Positions 8,869 through 18,242 of a DNA stretch of 64,000 bases are shown here, piece after piece (the first letter of the stretch is position 1; every line of letters begins with the position of its first letter). The DNA is from Alkalihalobacillus pseudalcaliphilus (GTDB lineage: Bacteria; Bacillota; Bacilli; Bacillales; Bacillaceae_D), in assembly GCF_028610675.1 (NCBI RefSeq), contig NZ_JAQQWS010000012.1, forward strand, positions 1 to 64,000. The letters are read 5' to 3'. The notes beneath the pieces are model-generated. The model saw only the letters and a program-made list of their open reading frames with translations, did no database searches and was not told the origin of the DNA. The position numbers were made by a program, and so were the translations under genes.

Positions 8869-9609
8869 TTAGTGTAATTCTTCTTGAAGTTCATTAAGTC
8901 TTTGGAATGTCTCATCAAGGGCAAGTTTTTCTTTATCACTAAGGTTGAGTTTGTTGATTCGTTGGACAGCTCTTTTAGCAAATTCTTGTTGGTCAAGGTT
9001 TATAAACACTTCCATTTGTAATACGGTTGCTTTTATAAGTAATTGTTGAGGTGCATGATGCTGATGCTTTTTGAAGGCAACTTCTAAGGTATTTCTGGCA
9101 GCAAGGAAGTCTTCTTTTGAAAATGCGAAGCGATAGGCTTGTGTATACAGTTTTTCGAATTTAGAATCCAATTCCTTGACTCTTATGTCCTCTGTTTTCA
9201 TTAAATCTGTTGAATCGCCTAATGAGGTTCCGATGATAATAGAGTTACCACTAAAATCGGTGATGTTGACCCGCCAATCTTCGGTGGTACGATTGAGTCT
9301 AGATATACGGGGGGTACCTTTTGCTGGAATTTTCCCGTAATAAGCTTTTAGATTAGCTTTTAACTCTTCATAAATTTCTTTCACATTCGGTACGGCGACA
9401 TAGCAGCCGCCAATATTACCTTCTGTTTCATAATTTTTCGCCCCGTAGAAACTAAATTCACCAATCCCCGCCTTTTCGACAGAGGCGAAACGGTACGGCG
9501 ATTTTTGATAATAGGTCATCTGGAAGCCTAGTGCTGTGTAGAACTCAATATGTTGATCAAATAGATGATAGTCACAATCAAAAATAGGAATTGTCCGTGG
9601 TTCGGTCAT
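8869..9609 (-). CDS. VOC (glyoxalase-like) protein with helical C-terminal domain
   Basis: A 246-aa protein. Residues 1-130 look like a vicinal-oxygen-chelate fold of the bleomycin-resistance type (TIPIFDCDYHLFDQHIEFYTALGFQMTYYQ ... DWRVNITDFSGNSIIIGTSLG). Residues 145-246 are mostly helical and resemble a tetratricopeptide-like tail. Substrate unknown. It is a single gene with its own upstream region, and TGAGGAGTG-like sequence lies before the ATG. Assignment to VOC is fairly secure; any specific activity is not. Confidence 0.72.
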   Translation of the reverse strand: MTEPRTIPIFDCDYHLFDQHIEFYTALGFQMTYYQKSPYRFASVEKAGIGEFSFYGAKNYETEGNIGGCYVAVPNVKEIYEELKANLKAYYGKIPAKGTPRISRLNRTTEDWRVNITDFSGNSIIIGTSLGDSTDLMKTEDIRVKELDSKFEKLYTQAYRFAFSKEDFLAARNTLEVAFKKHQHHAPQQLLIKATVLQMEVFINLDQQEFAKRAVQRINKLNLSDKEKLALDETFQRLNELQEELH

Positions 9610-9788
9610 TTAATCACTCCTCGTAGTTGTTGAAAATTGATTTTATCAAAAAAACAAATGAATTTCCTATTATTTTTTTTGCGGTTGAATACGATGCCCA
9701 TGTGTTTCTTATAAGTATAAAAAATCGGTAAGTCTTTTTCCAACATTTAGTGTAAAATATGGATCAGAATATAATACTAGGAGGTAGG

Positions 9789-10004
9789 ATGAAGAAAATG
9801 CTAGCTTTAGCGATTACATCTATTATCTTTTATTTACTTGCACTTTTTTCATTATATTCATTTTGGCGACAGTTTAAGAAATATCAGATAGGGGATAAGT
9901 TAACGAATGATTTTGTGAAGAAAAGTGGAAAACATATTAGCGTTTTTATCATTCTCTTCATTAGTGGACTAGTTACTAGTCTTAGTTCAATCTTTGTATC
10001 TTAA
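9789..10004 (+). CDS. Small membrane protein, unknown function
   Basis: A 71-aa protein with two predicted membrane segments: near residues 5-24 (LALAITSIIFYLLALFSLYSF) and near 50-68. A charged loop (KKYQIGDKLTNDFVKKSGK) lies between them. The start at 9789 follows AGGAGG with a short spacer; an alternative ATG 30 bp upstream lacks a site. I do not recognise the family. Confidence 0.6.
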   Translation: MKKMLALAITSIIFYLLALFSLYSFWRQFKKYQIGDKLTNDFVKKSGKHISVFIILFISGLVTSLSSIFVS

Positions 10005-10075
10005 AAGGATACAAGGATACGTGTGCATTTGTTTAAATAACATTTAATAAAAAAACAAAATGAAAGGTTGATTAT

Positions 10076-10567
10076 GTGGAAGCAAACAAATTTCTAGAGT
10101 TTATAAGAATAACCGAAAAACTTAATGAATTAGATATCGTTCCGTTGCTTATGGGTTCAGTAGGGTTTGAAGTTGTGACAGGAAGGTCATGGCATGTTCG
10201 GGATTTGGATATACATATTCCTGGAGATAAAAGAGGATTTGAGGTCGCTCCTGAACTCTCGATCTATCAATGGGATAACATCGTATCTCTTATGGAAGGT
10301 CTAGGTTATGAGTTAACCGATTTACATGAGCATGCGTTTTCTCAAGATGGATCCACTGTTGAATTTGCAGCTATAGATACACTACCTGATTTTGCAGGAA
10401 TACCTTTGGATGAGTTAGAAATGAAAGTGGATGGGCATATCAAGTATTATTTGCTGAATAAGGAGCAATATTTGCGTGTTTATATGGCCTCATCAAAAGA
10501 TAGCTATCGAGCAGATAAAAATAACCGTAAAGATTTTGAGAAGATTGCTTATTTAAAGCAGCTGTAG
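10076..10567 (+). CDS. Nucleotidyltransferase-fold protein, unknown substrate
   Basis: A 163-aa soluble protein starting at GTG, with AAAGG about seven bases upstream. The segment LLMGSVGFEVVTGRSWHVRDLDIHI has the G-S then D-x-D layout of minimal nucleotidyltransferases (residues about 26-47). The C-terminus is charged (KDSYRADKNNRKDFEKIAYLKQL). No partner HEPN gene adjoins it. I cannot tell whether it is active or what it modifies. Confidence 0.6.
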   Translation: MEANKFLEFIRITEKLNELDIVPLLMGSVGFEVVTGRSWHVRDLDIHIPGDKRGFEVAPELSIYQWDNIVSLMEGLGYELTDLHEHAFSQDGSTVEFAAIDTLPDFAGIPLDELEMKVDGHIKYYLLNKEQYLRVYMASSKDSYRADKNNRKDFEKIAYLKQL

Positions 10568-10579
10568 TTCGAGAGCGTC

Positions 10580-10960
10580 TTAATGCGACTCTTTAAAAAT
10601 GAACTTCATTAATCTCAATCCTATAAGAATTAAAATAACGAAAGTAATACATAAAGTAAGTATCAATAAGAGATACCCACTCAGGCTATAATAAAATCCA
10701 CCATCAACTGATAAAGGGTGAGAGTGCCGGGAACTAAATTGAGCATAAAAGTCTGCTGTATATAATTCTGAGCCATATTTCCTCAACAGGTGGCTGATTG
10801 TAAATAAACAAAGAGGATAAAGAAGTAGACTGAAAGAAAATAAAATATGGCTGTTTCTTAGGATATTATGATACAACCATAGTACGGGCGAAATAAGAAT
10901 AATGAAAGCATTGAAGCAGACGAAAATAACGATTAAAATCATGGTTGTGATAAAGCTCAT
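10580..10960 (-). CDS. Small membrane protein, unknown function
   Basis: A 126-aa protein with about three membrane segments (near residues 4-28, 38-58 and 93-116) and a short extracytoplasmic loop rich in Ser and Tyr. No recognisable domain. It converges with the nucleotidyltransferase-like gene, leaving 12 bp between them. Confidence 0.55.
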   Translation of the reverse strand: MSFITTMILIVIFVCFNAFIILISPVLWLYHNILRNSHILFSFSLLLYPLCLFTISHLLRKYGSELYTADFYAQFSSRHSHPLSVDGGFYYSLSGYLLLILTLCITFVILILIGLRLMKFIFKESH

Positions 10961-11141
10961 AGAATCAACTCCGTTTAGATCGTTGTGATAAACTCAAGTA
11001 ATCATGTCATTGGATCATACGTATATAGTTAGACGATGCAACAAAGAGAAAGGTTTTTAAATCGCGTTGTGGCTAACAAGAAAAGGGTTGCGTTCAAGAT
11101 AAGATAATTGAAAATTTCGTTTCTTTGTGAGGGGGATAAAT

Positions 11142-11597
11142 ATGAGTTATGCGATGGAATTAAGAAAATTAGTTGGACATCGTCCATTAATCTTGCCGGG
11201 TTCTGTTGTATTAATTTTTAATGAGCAGGGGCAGTTATTGCTACAGCATCGTTACGATGGAAGCTGGGGTTTACCTGGTGGGTTAATGGAGATGGGAGAA
11301 AGCTTAGAGGAGACTGCACAAAGAGAAGTGAAGGAAGAGGTAGGGCTTGAAATAAAGGAGCTCGAACTCATTAACATCTGTTCGGGAAAAGAGTTTTATT
11401 TAAAATTAGCACATGGTGACGAGTTGTATTCAGTAACAGCTATATATGCAACCTCATCAGCAAGTGGTGAGATTAGAATAGATGGCAAAGAGTCTATCGG
11501 AGCCGCTTATTTTGATATAGAGGGTTTACCAGATAATCTTACGAGTGGTACGATGAGGTATATTGAAGCGTATTTAGAGAAAAGAAGTGTGACGTGA
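11142..11597 (+). CDS. NUDIX hydrolase
   Basis: A 151-aa hydrolase of nucleoside diphosphates linked to other moieties. The NUDIX box is complete as GGLMEMGESLEETAQREVKEEVGL (Gly, Glu, REVKEEVG), at about residues 46-69. The protein resembles the YjhB/MutT group common in Bacillus. The start at 11142 has GAGGGGG about seven bases upstream; the in-frame ATG at 11127 has no such site. Substrate cannot be inferred. Confidence 0.9.
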   Translation: MSYAMELRKLVGHRPLILPGSVVLIFNEQGQLLLQHRYDGSWGLPGGLMEMGESLEETAQREVKEEVGLEIKELELINICSGKEFYLKLAHGDELYSVTAIYATSSASGEIRIDGKESIGAAYFDIEGLPDNLTSGTMRYIEAYLEKRSVT

Positions 11598-11704
11598 TAA
11601 AAAGGTTTTAATGACAGTAATCATATAGACTTCGCGTTTTGTGAACCTAAGTAAAGGATGGAAAAAATGTTTAAGTAAATCTTTATAAAGAACAGTGGGT
11701 AGAT

Positions 11705-12010
11705 ATGAAAAAATGCAGTCATTGTCATAAGTCTATTGAGTGGAAGGAAGTATATAAAGCATCATTGAGACGGAAGAGAATTTGGTGTGATGCTTGTACA
11801 GCGACTTTATACATAACAGGAAAAAGTGGATGGTTCATGACATTTATGGGTTTTTTACCGATGTTAGTATTCATCTTATTAAGCCCCATAGAGAATCCTG
11901 TTTATCATGCAACAATACTTTTGGTTCATTTCTTTTTGGGTCAATTGATTAGTCCACTCTTCGCAGGCTTTGAGGATGATTTAAAAACAACAGCAGTAAA
12001 AAAGAGATAG
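11705..12010 (+). CDS. TIGR04104-type putative zinc-ribbon membrane protein
   Basis: A 101-aa protein with two CxxC pairs, CSHCHK at residues 4-9 and CDAC at about 28-31, spaced as in a small zinc ribbon. Two hydrophobic helices follow (about 43-60 and 68-85) and a basic tail. This arrangement matches the Bacillus family usually called TIGR04104 putative zinc finger. Function unknown. The stop codon lies inside the following terminator stem. Confidence 0.75.
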   Translation: MKKCSHCHKSIEWKEVYKASLRRKRIWCDACTATLYITGKSGWFMTFMGFLPMLVFILLSPIENPVYHATILLVHFFLGQLISPLFAGFEDDLKTTAVKKR

Positions 12011-12036
12011 GTGGTCACAGGCCCACTTATCTCTTT
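12001..12036 (+). terminator. Rho-independent terminator
   Basis: AAAGAGATAGGTGG (12001-12014) pairs with CCACTTATCTCTTT (12023-12036), with one G-U pair and an 8-nt loop. The hairpin overlaps the last codons of the zinc-ribbon gene. Confidence 0.75.
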
Positions 12037-12066
12037 TATGCGTATTCAATTAAAACAAACCATATT

Positions 12067-12597
12067 TCATTCGAAGAAAGCCTTTGGGTAAACGACAGTC
12101 CCGCGAACATTTTCGAGACTATCTTTTGCTAATTCTAGTGCCATGAAGGAATCATCTGTTACGTCAAAAGGTGCTTGGATACCCCACTTACTCGCCTTTT
12201 GGAACCCGAATTTAGGATAATATTGGGGGTGCCCAAGAACGATGACCGAATCATAGTGAAGTTCTTTTGCTTTTTCTAAAGCTGTACGAATTAAATGGCT
12301 ACCAATTCCTTTTTTCTGATAAGCTGGCAAAACCGATACCGGAGCAAGGGCTAAGGAATTTACTTTCTTTCCATCATATTCAATCGTAATCTTCGTTAAA
12401 AGAATATGTCCAACAATCGTCGTCTCATCAAAAGCGATTAGTGAGAGTTCTGGGATAAATGCTGCCGATTTTCTTAACTTACTTACAAGTAGATGCTCAC
12501 TTTTATTACTATATTCTTCGTTTAAAAAGGCTTGCTGCACCACAGCTAAGGTTTCTTGATAATCGGTTGATTTTTCTTGTCTGATATCAATCGTCAT
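12067..12597 (-). CDS. GNAT family N-acetyltransferase
   Basis: A 176-aa acetyl-CoA-dependent transferase of the YhbS-like type (COG3153). The acetyl-CoA loop is visible as LPAYQKKGIGSHLIRTAL (about residues 93-110), followed by VIVLGHPQYYPKFGFQKAS, which is characteristic of this subgroup. Its ATG directly follows the stop of the MutS2-like gene (TAAATG), with AGGTG just upstream, so the two genes are translationally linked. Substrate unknown. Confidence 0.88.
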   Translation of the reverse strand: MTIDIRQEKSTDYQETLAVVQQAFLNEEYSNKSEHLLVSKLRKSAAFIPELSLIAFDETTIVGHILLTKITIEYDGKKVNSLALAPVSVLPAYQKKGIGSHLIRTALEKAKELHYDSVIVLGHPQYYPKFGFQKASKWGIQAPFDVTDDSFMALELAKDSLENVRGTVVYPKAFFE

Positions 12598-14493
12598 TTA
12601 ATCACCTCTTAACTCTTTACGAATTTTTCTTAAAGCTTTCTTGGAGCCGCGCTTGAGATCATGCTCTAATTTGCGTGTTTGATAATCCGTGAATAAAGTA
12701 TCTAAATCATACCCGTCTGGATAAAGGTCTTTTGCTGGGATATCGAGTGCAATCCGCTTTACGTTGGTTTCGATCATTTCACCTTGATAGAATACGATGA
12801 CATTGTAGAAGTGATCCATCTCTTTAAAAATAATCGCTTTATCATGATGATCGAGTAACGTAACGCGATCACCTTTTTGGTAAGGATAAATTTCTGTGCT
12901 GCGTTCATTTCGACGTGTCGGTTTTTTTACCCGGTCAGGGTTCACAAGTGTTAGCTCATATTCTTTATTGTCCATATAGCCCTTTGCTTTTTGAAGCACG
13001 GATTCCTTCAGCTTCATTTTTCTAGAAATCCATAAGGCATTACTATCCCCGGATTCGCCAATACTCAATTGATACAATGGCTCTAACGTATCTTGGTTAA
13101 ATTTCATCGCAGCATTCATGAAATCAGGGTGCTGTTCGGAGTAACGCTTGATCTCTCCATAGTGTGTTGTCGCGACGGTGATACAACCCATTTGATAAAA
13201 CTCTTCTAGAATCGAAATCGCGAGTGTCGCTCCTTCATTTGGCTCTGTACCGCTGCCGATTTCATCGAAAAGTAAAAGAGTATGATTCGTTGCAGCATTC
13301 ATAATCTCCGCGATGTTTTTCATATGTGAAGAAAAGGTACTTAAGGCATTCTCAATACTTTGATTGTCACCAATATCAACAAAGACGTAATCAAATACGG
13401 CAATCTCAGTCTCTGGATTAGCTGTAATATGAAAGCCTGACATTGTGGCTAGTGTTAATAAACCAATGGTCTTAAGCACAATCGTTTTCCCGCCAGCATT
13501 TGGACCGGTAATAATTAGACTGCGATAATCTTGACCAATTTCAAAATGTAGGGGGACGGCGTTACCTGTTAAAAGTGGGTGCTGACACCCTACTAATTTA
13601 ATATAACCATGGTCATTTAATTTCGGTTCGATGCCATTGATTTGTTTACTGAACTTGGCTTTGGCAAATACCATATCATATTGGCTAATCAATTCCATAT
13701 TGATATTGATTTCGTGAAGCTTCTCTGTGATCATACCAGATAATGTGGCAAGTATTTGATATTCTTCCACTGATTCCTCTGTTTTGAGAATCACTAATTC
13801 CTGATTTAGTTTAGTAATCGAGTTCGGTTCAATAAAAGCCGTAGAGCCCTTTGCTGAGATCTCAACAATCGTACCATCCACTTGATTTTTATAAGCGGCT
13901 CGTATTGGCACTGTAAATCTCTCGTCTTTGATACTAATAAATGAATCTTGAAGAAGCTTCTTATTAGCACTATTGTTGATGAATTTATTGAGTCGTTCTT
14001 TAATTTTGGCTTCAGTCGCTTCGATGTTCTGCCTAATGCGTTTTAAATTTTTGCTAGCCCTTGAATCAACGCGATTCCCTTTAATCGAAAAGTTAATTTC
14101 CTCTTCTAGCGGTTGTAGCTCTGTCATCGAAATGGCGTACGATGATAAAACCGGGGCGAAGAATTCTCGCTCAGTCATAAACTTTTTAATCTTTCTACAG
14201 CCTCTTAAGAAATCGGACATACTTAGTAAATTACTTGGATCAAGGATGACACCCTTCTCCAATTGCTGAATCGTATGTTCAATATTCGATATACCTAAAA
14301 AGGGGACATGTCCATCGGCATCGATAATGGACCTCGCTTCTGTCGTTTCATTTAAGCGGTTTTTCACCACACGTATTTGCCGACTCGGTTCAAGCTTATC
14401 GATCAAATTTTTTCCTAGTCCACTGACACAGTAGGACTTAACGATTTGTTTTAATTCATTGTATTGTAGTTTTTCATAAACGGTTGGATTCAT
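12598..14493 (-). CDS. MutS2-like ATPase lacking a Smr domain
   Basis: A 631-aa MutS-family protein. Residues 1-300 form the helical core and clamp region (SIKDERFTVPIRAAYKNQVDGTI). The ATPase follows, with Walker A SLIITGPNAGGKT, the Walker B LLLFDEIGSGTEPNEG and the THYGEIK segment. Genuine MutS2 is about 780 aa and ends in a Smr nuclease domain; here the C-terminus stops after a basic stretch (RKLEHDLKRGSKKALRKIRKEL), so no Smr domain is present. MutS2 proteins act on branched DNA or stalled ribosomes. This shorter paralogue occurs in several Bacillus relatives and its role is not clear. Confidence 0.9.
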   Translation of the reverse strand: MNPTVYEKLQYNELKQIVKSYCVSGLGKNLIDKLEPSRQIRVVKNRLNETTEARSIIDADGHVPFLGISNIEHTIQQLEKGVILDPSNLLSMSDFLRGCRKIKKFMTEREFFAPVLSSYAISMTELQPLEEEINFSIKGNRVDSRASKNLKRIRQNIEATEAKIKERLNKFINNSANKKLLQDSFISIKDERFTVPIRAAYKNQVDGTIVEISAKGSTAFIEPNSITKLNQELVILKTEESVEEYQILATLSGMITEKLHEININMELISQYDMVFAKAKFSKQINGIEPKLNDHGYIKLVGCQHPLLTGNAVPLHFEIGQDYRSLIITGPNAGGKTIVLKTIGLLTLATMSGFHITANPETEIAVFDYVFVDIGDNQSIENALSTFSSHMKNIAEIMNAATNHTLLLFDEIGSGTEPNEGATLAISILEEFYQMGCITVATTHYGEIKRYSEQHPDFMNAAMKFNQDTLEPLYQLSIGESGDSNALWISRKMKLKESVLQKAKGYMDNKEYELTLVNPDRVKKPTRRNERSTEIYPYQKGDRVTLLDHHDKAIIFKEMDHFYNVIVFYQGEMIETNVKRIALDIPAKDLYPDGYDLDTLFTDYQTRKLEHDLKRGSKKALRKIRKELRGD

Positions 14494-14526
14494 TTTTTTC
14501 GTCTCCTCACTATGATTGTCGTCATA

Positions 14527-14743
14527 TATGAAGATACCTAACCATTAGATTTCAATGAGTGATAGGATATCGCGATATATACATGCTGTGTTTGACAGAA
14601 CCAACGTCTCGCAAACACAAAAAAAGCTGCGGAAGGGAAACCCGCAACTTTAACATTCAAGGCATGGAAAAGCTAACAAAGAGCTATCGAAATAACGTCC
14701 TAATTAGCAATCGCTTTGAACAAGTATGGTAGGTATCTTCATA
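14527..14743. repeat. 217-bp segment with 18-19-bp inverted ends
   Basis: The left end (14527-14545, TATGAAGATACCTAACCAT) and the right end (14726-14743, ATGGTAGGTATCTTCATA) are inverted copies differing by one inserted base. Between them lies a hairpin with a T run on the minus strand. It could be a small non-autonomous element or the folded leader of the MutS2-like gene. No clear target duplication is visible. Confidence 0.5.
14614..14651 (-). terminator. Terminator-like hairpin upstream of the MutS2-like gene
   Basis: On the minus strand AAAGTTGCGG pairs with CCGCAGCTTT (one mismatch) and a run of seven T follows. No gene ends on this strand just upstream, so it either ends a leader transcript (attenuator-like) or belongs to the inverted-end segment around it. 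Confidence 0.6.
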
Positions 14744-15335
14744 GGGTGTGAAATAAATCATAAGCAAATAAAGGAGCTTTATATGAATAAAATTCCCTTT
14801 TACTTACAAATTTATTTCGTGTTCACTTTTCCTATTTAGAACCTACTTGCACTCACCCAAGCACCCCTCATCTTATATAAAATCGTCATTGAAATCTAAC
14901 TTGTATAGAATATCATACTATGAATAGTTGATTGAGTAAAGGGTGGAAGGTAAATGTAAATAATGGAATGATTCCAATTAAAGGGGGGAGGATCTATCTT
15001 GAAGCGATAAGTATGATACAATTTTTAGTGTAAATGATAGTAAATAGGTGGAGTTTAGATGAAAAGAATCGTCGTCCTAGTGTTACTGAGTTTATCGATT
15101 GTGGCTAGTTAAAGTAAAGAGAGGTTGCTAGTATTTAATTATGAGTCCAATATGCGATCAGATTTCATATGTGAGTAAATTTACAAGAGATATAAGTACA
15201 CTAATAGTAACAAATTATGATAAATTGTTGTAAAATTCAAAAAAAAAAAATGATATATTTGGAATGTGCAAAATTGGAAGAGGAGGAAAATGTAATCTAT
15301 TGGCACAATTACTTTAATATAGGGAGGATCTATTT
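14744..15335. other. Intergenic region with degenerate fragments
   Basis: About 590 bp without a credible intact gene. It contains a 17-codon frame coding for a truncated signal peptide (15059-15112), an A-rich tract at 15236-15250, and the ribosome-binding site of the secreted-protein gene (GGGAGGATC at its right edge). Nothing else recognised. Confidence 0.6.
15059..15112 (+). pseudogene. Remnant of a secreted or lipoprotein gene (signal peptide only)
   Basis: MKRIVVLVLLSLSIVAS then TAA. It has a GGTGGAG site about six bases upstream and the exact look of a signal-peptide N-terminus, but it stops where the lipobox or cleavage site should be. The following 200 bp show no continuing frame. 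It probably is the start of a decayed gene; a functional micropeptide is less likely. Confidence 0.4.
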
Positions 15336-15734
15336 ATGAAAAAAGTACTTTTCGCATCGCTCTTATCAATTGGTTTATTAGCAACACTTCCTAATATGGA
15401 GGTATCAGCAGCAGAGAATGAACCAAAGCCCGAAGAAACAGTTGGAATTCAAAATTCAGTACAAACTAGTATGTCCCCATTAAATCTAAGAGGGGATCAT
15501 CAGGTATGGTATACAATTAGAGTAGGGACTAACGTATCAGGAGTAAATCATTTCGAATTTAATCCCGGTACTGGAGTAAAACCTTTAGCTAGATATGATA
15601 CTTCCACTTCTGATTTTAGGTTTAGATGGAGTTCAAGTTCTCTAGTAACTTATAATACATCTGCTAGGGTGATAAGTGAAGAGTATGGTCCGGGTCCTAG
15701 AATCTATGGTACTGCTCGTATCGTATATCGTTAA
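15336..15734 (+). CDS. Secreted protein of unknown family (FtsX/ABC cassette substrate candidate)
   Basis: A 132-aa protein with a clear Sec signal peptide (MKKVLFASLLSIGLLATLPN) and probable cleavage after VSA near residue 26. The mature part of about 106 aa has no cysteine, an acidic start, then an aromatic, Ser/Arg-rich beta-type stretch (YDTSTSDFRFRWSSSSLVTY) and the C-terminus YGTARIVYR. It has GGGAGGATC upstream. Only 12 bp separate it from the FtsX-like permease gene, so both are likely co-transcribed. Secreted peptide plus large permease plus ATPase is the layout of lactococcin-972-type loci, yet I cannot align this sequence to that bacteriocin. Function unknown. Confidence 0.8.
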   Translation: MKKVLFASLLSIGLLATLPNMEVSAAENEPKPEETVGIQNSVQTSMSPLNLRGDHQVWYTIRVGTNVSGVNHFEFNPGTGVKPLARYDTSTSDFRFRWSSSSLVTYNTSARVISEEYGPGPRIYGTARIVYR

Positions 15735-15746
15735 GGATTATTATTC

Positions 15747-18242
15747 ATGAGACTATACTCGAATAAGTTAATTATTATCATGATTGCTGTGCTTATGATT
15801 GTTATAAGCACAGCGTCCTTTACTTTGTCGTTGTTACGAGAGGCAGATGGGCAGGTTACGCAGGATATAACTGATTTTGCCCGTGGCTCGTATGATATTT
15901 TGATTCGACCAGCAGGTGCAAAAACAGATATCGAAATAGAGCGGGGAATTGTTGAAGAGAATTACTTAGGGAACGGTGCAGGAGGCATTTCAATTGAAGA
16001 GTGGCAACAAATAAAAAAACACCCTGATGTAGAAATCGCCGCACCTGTCGCTTCTATCGGGCTTTTTACAGCACGAGAAAGAACGTGGATGATTGAAAAG
16101 GACCCGACGGATGCGATTTATTATCAGGTCGATTATTCGACAAATGATGGTTTACATACGTATTTATCGAATGAAAGCGTTTATGTTTATGATTTTGGGG
16201 ATGAGGATATTTTTCCTTCAGCCTCAAGTGTTGCAGATGTATGGTTAGGATTTGGGATTGCTTCTTTTGATTATCCTACCTCCTATCACCAAGTCGTTGC
16301 CATTGATCCTACTGAAGAAGGAAAGTTAGTGGAGTTTGATTTTAGTCCATTAGCTAAAAGTACTTTTGATTCTTTAGCGTATATGGATGGGCGTATGTCG
16401 ACGCCAATTATGAGCTTAAGTGATGCTACGGTACCGATAGAAATAGAATTAACCATCGATGAATTAGAACAATTAAATGTAGAAGAGCTTGAAGAGATTC
16501 GTGCTCATTTTGATCAAGGGAACCCAACGCGAACTCTCTATTATGAGAAAGAGAAATACCTACAATTAATTACTGAGAAAGTGGAGCCGAAAAGAAAGTT
16601 GAATGGAGAAACTTTTCAATTGATTCCTGATCAAGTGCATACACCATTTAAGCAAGAATTTTTGTACGTGAATGAAGAGATGAAATTAGAGTCTGAATTA
16701 CCGGAATTCACAGGTGGAGGGGCTTTTGACTATCATTCACAACGGATCGGATATCGACTTGCACCTGTAAAGTATGAAACAGGTGTAAACGGTGAGCTTT
16801 TTGTTGAACAAGTTGGCATGGATGCTCAGTATCAGGCCCCGATTTACCGCGAGATGGAAGAGGTTACTTTTTATGAGGTCGATGATCTAAATGTTCCTTT
16901 AAATGATGAAGATTTTGTTGGTTTCATTGAGAATGGCACCTTTTCCATCGAAGAGAATACGGAACTGTTGGCTTCCGCACCTTTAGGTATATATGGGCGA
17001 GAGGCACCGAGGCTTGCGGAGGATGAGAGTATTAGTCTGCATCCTTCAGCAGTTCCGGGTAGCTATATAACAACTCCAGCACATGGGCTTATTTCCATTG
17101 ACTGGGCCGAGCGCTTTAAAGGGGATACACCGATTGATGCGATTCGGGTCAAGGTGAGTGGTTTGAGTGGCTATGATCAAGAAGCGGCGGCGAAAATCCG
17201 CGGACTAGCACAGGAGTGGAAGGACCAAGGCTTTGAGGTCGATATCATCGCGGGTGCATCTGTTTCTGACATAACGGTTAATGTCGAAGGAGTGGGCAAG
17301 GTTATTCAACCGTTTACAACTTTAGGTGCAGCCGATACCGTTTTGGACAGTTGGAATGCGGTTCAAGTTGTCGTCACGATCTTATTTATCTTTGTTGCCC
17401 TAACGTTTATTGTCTTTTCTTTTATTAATTTAATGAAGGATCGGGTGCGAGATGAGCAGCTTTTAGCTATGCTAGGCTGGACCGATCAAGCCATTCTTTT
17501 ACTCAAAAGAAAAGAATGGTCGTTGATAGTCGGAATTCCGATCGCTCTTTCTTTACTTGGTTTTATCGGGGTTGGTTTGTTCACGGAGCAATGGCTCCTG
17601 TTTTATTACGCTTGTGGTATCTCTCTCTTGATTATGGGTCTTTATATACTTAGTAATAAGTATGCTCACATTGATTTGGGTGGAAGCAAACGGAAAAAGG
17701 TGAAATCATTTCTTTTCCAAAATGTGCGCTACTACCAACCTTATATTGTCGCAGCTTCTATTCAGCTATTTTTTATGACGATTTTATCCGCTTTTCTCCC
17801 CTTTTTTCTGCTAGAGCGCGTGTCGAGTACGGTCGAGACGAGGTTAGGGGCTTATGTTCATGGTGAAATTGAAGGGATATTTATCGCCGTTATTATCCTG
17901 TTATATGTTCTAAGCTTCATGACGGTTTTCCAATCGTTGCAAAGAATGTGGCGTGTGAGAGAAGGAGAAATGAGACTATTTCAATTGATAGGCTGGGAAG
18001 AAAGGAAGATATACCGCTATTTTATCAAGGAAGTATTACTATGGTCTAGCGTAGCAAGCCTTCTCGGGTGGGTAGTTAGTATTCTCTGTCTCACCTTATT
18101 AGTTGAGGTAACCTGGATGAATATACTAATGAGTACGATTGGATTTTTCGGTATTGTTAGTGTGACCTTACTAGGTTCGGTTCTCATCTTGTACCAAAAA
18201 AGCATAAAAGGGGGTAAGAATTATGGTCGTGAAGCTGCATAA
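15747..18242 (+). CDS. FtsX-like ABC permease with large extracellular domain
   Basis: An 831-aa protein with one N-terminal membrane segment (residues about 8-28), an extracellular region of roughly 500 residues, and about seven membrane segments from residue 545 on (for example VVVTILFIFVALTFIVFSFI). The C-terminal part has the FtsX fold pattern, including RMWRVREGEMRLFQLIGWEERKIYRYFIKEVLLW. The topology recalls the bacteriocin-associated seven-membrane-segment proteins found beside lactococcin-972-like peptides, which may export the peptide or give immunity. It starts 12 bp after the secreted-protein gene (AAGGA upstream) and overlaps the ATPase gene by 20 bp. Confidence 0.85.
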   Translation: MRLYSNKLIIIMIAVLMIVISTASFTLSLLREADGQVTQDITDFARGSYDILIRPAGAKTDIEIERGIVEENYLGNGAGGISIEEWQQIKKHPDVEIAAPVASIGLFTARERTWMIEKDPTDAIYYQVDYSTNDGLHTYLSNESVYVYDFGDEDIFPSASSVADVWLGFGIASFDYPTSYHQVVAIDPTEEGKLVEFDFSPLAKSTFDSLAYMDGRMSTPIMSLSDATVPIEIELTIDELEQLNVEELEEIRAHFDQGNPTRTLYYEKEKYLQLITEKVEPKRKLNGETFQLIPDQVHTPFKQEFLYVNEEMKLESELPEFTGGGAFDYHSQRIGYRLAPVKYETGVNGELFVEQVGMDAQYQAPIYREMEEVTFYEVDDLNVPLNDEDFVGFIENGTFSIEENTELLASAPLGIYGREAPRLAEDESISLHPSAVPGSYITTPAHGLISIDWAERFKGDTPIDAIRVKVSGLSGYDQEAAAKIRGLAQEWKDQGFEVDIIAGASVSDITVNVEGVGKVIQPFTTLGAADTVLDSWNAVQVVVTILFIFVALTFIVFSFINLMKDRVRDEQLLAMLGWTDQAILLLKRKEWSLIVGIPIALSLLGFIGVGLFTEQWLLFYYACGISLLIMGLYILSNKYAHIDLGGSKRKKVKSFLFQNVRYYQPYIVAASIQLFFMTILSAFLPFFLLERVSSTVETRLGAYVHGEIEGIFIAVIILLYVLSFMTVFQSLQRMWRVREGEMRLFQLIGWEERKIYRYFIKEVLLWSSVASLLGWVVSILCLTLLVEVTWMNILMSTIGFFGIVSVTLLGSVLILYQKSIKGGKNYGREAA

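Noticed and set aside
14494..14760. T-box or metabolite riboswitch before the MutS2-like gene
   Set aside because: A terminator-like hairpin exists, but I find no T-box sequence or other conserved aptamer core.
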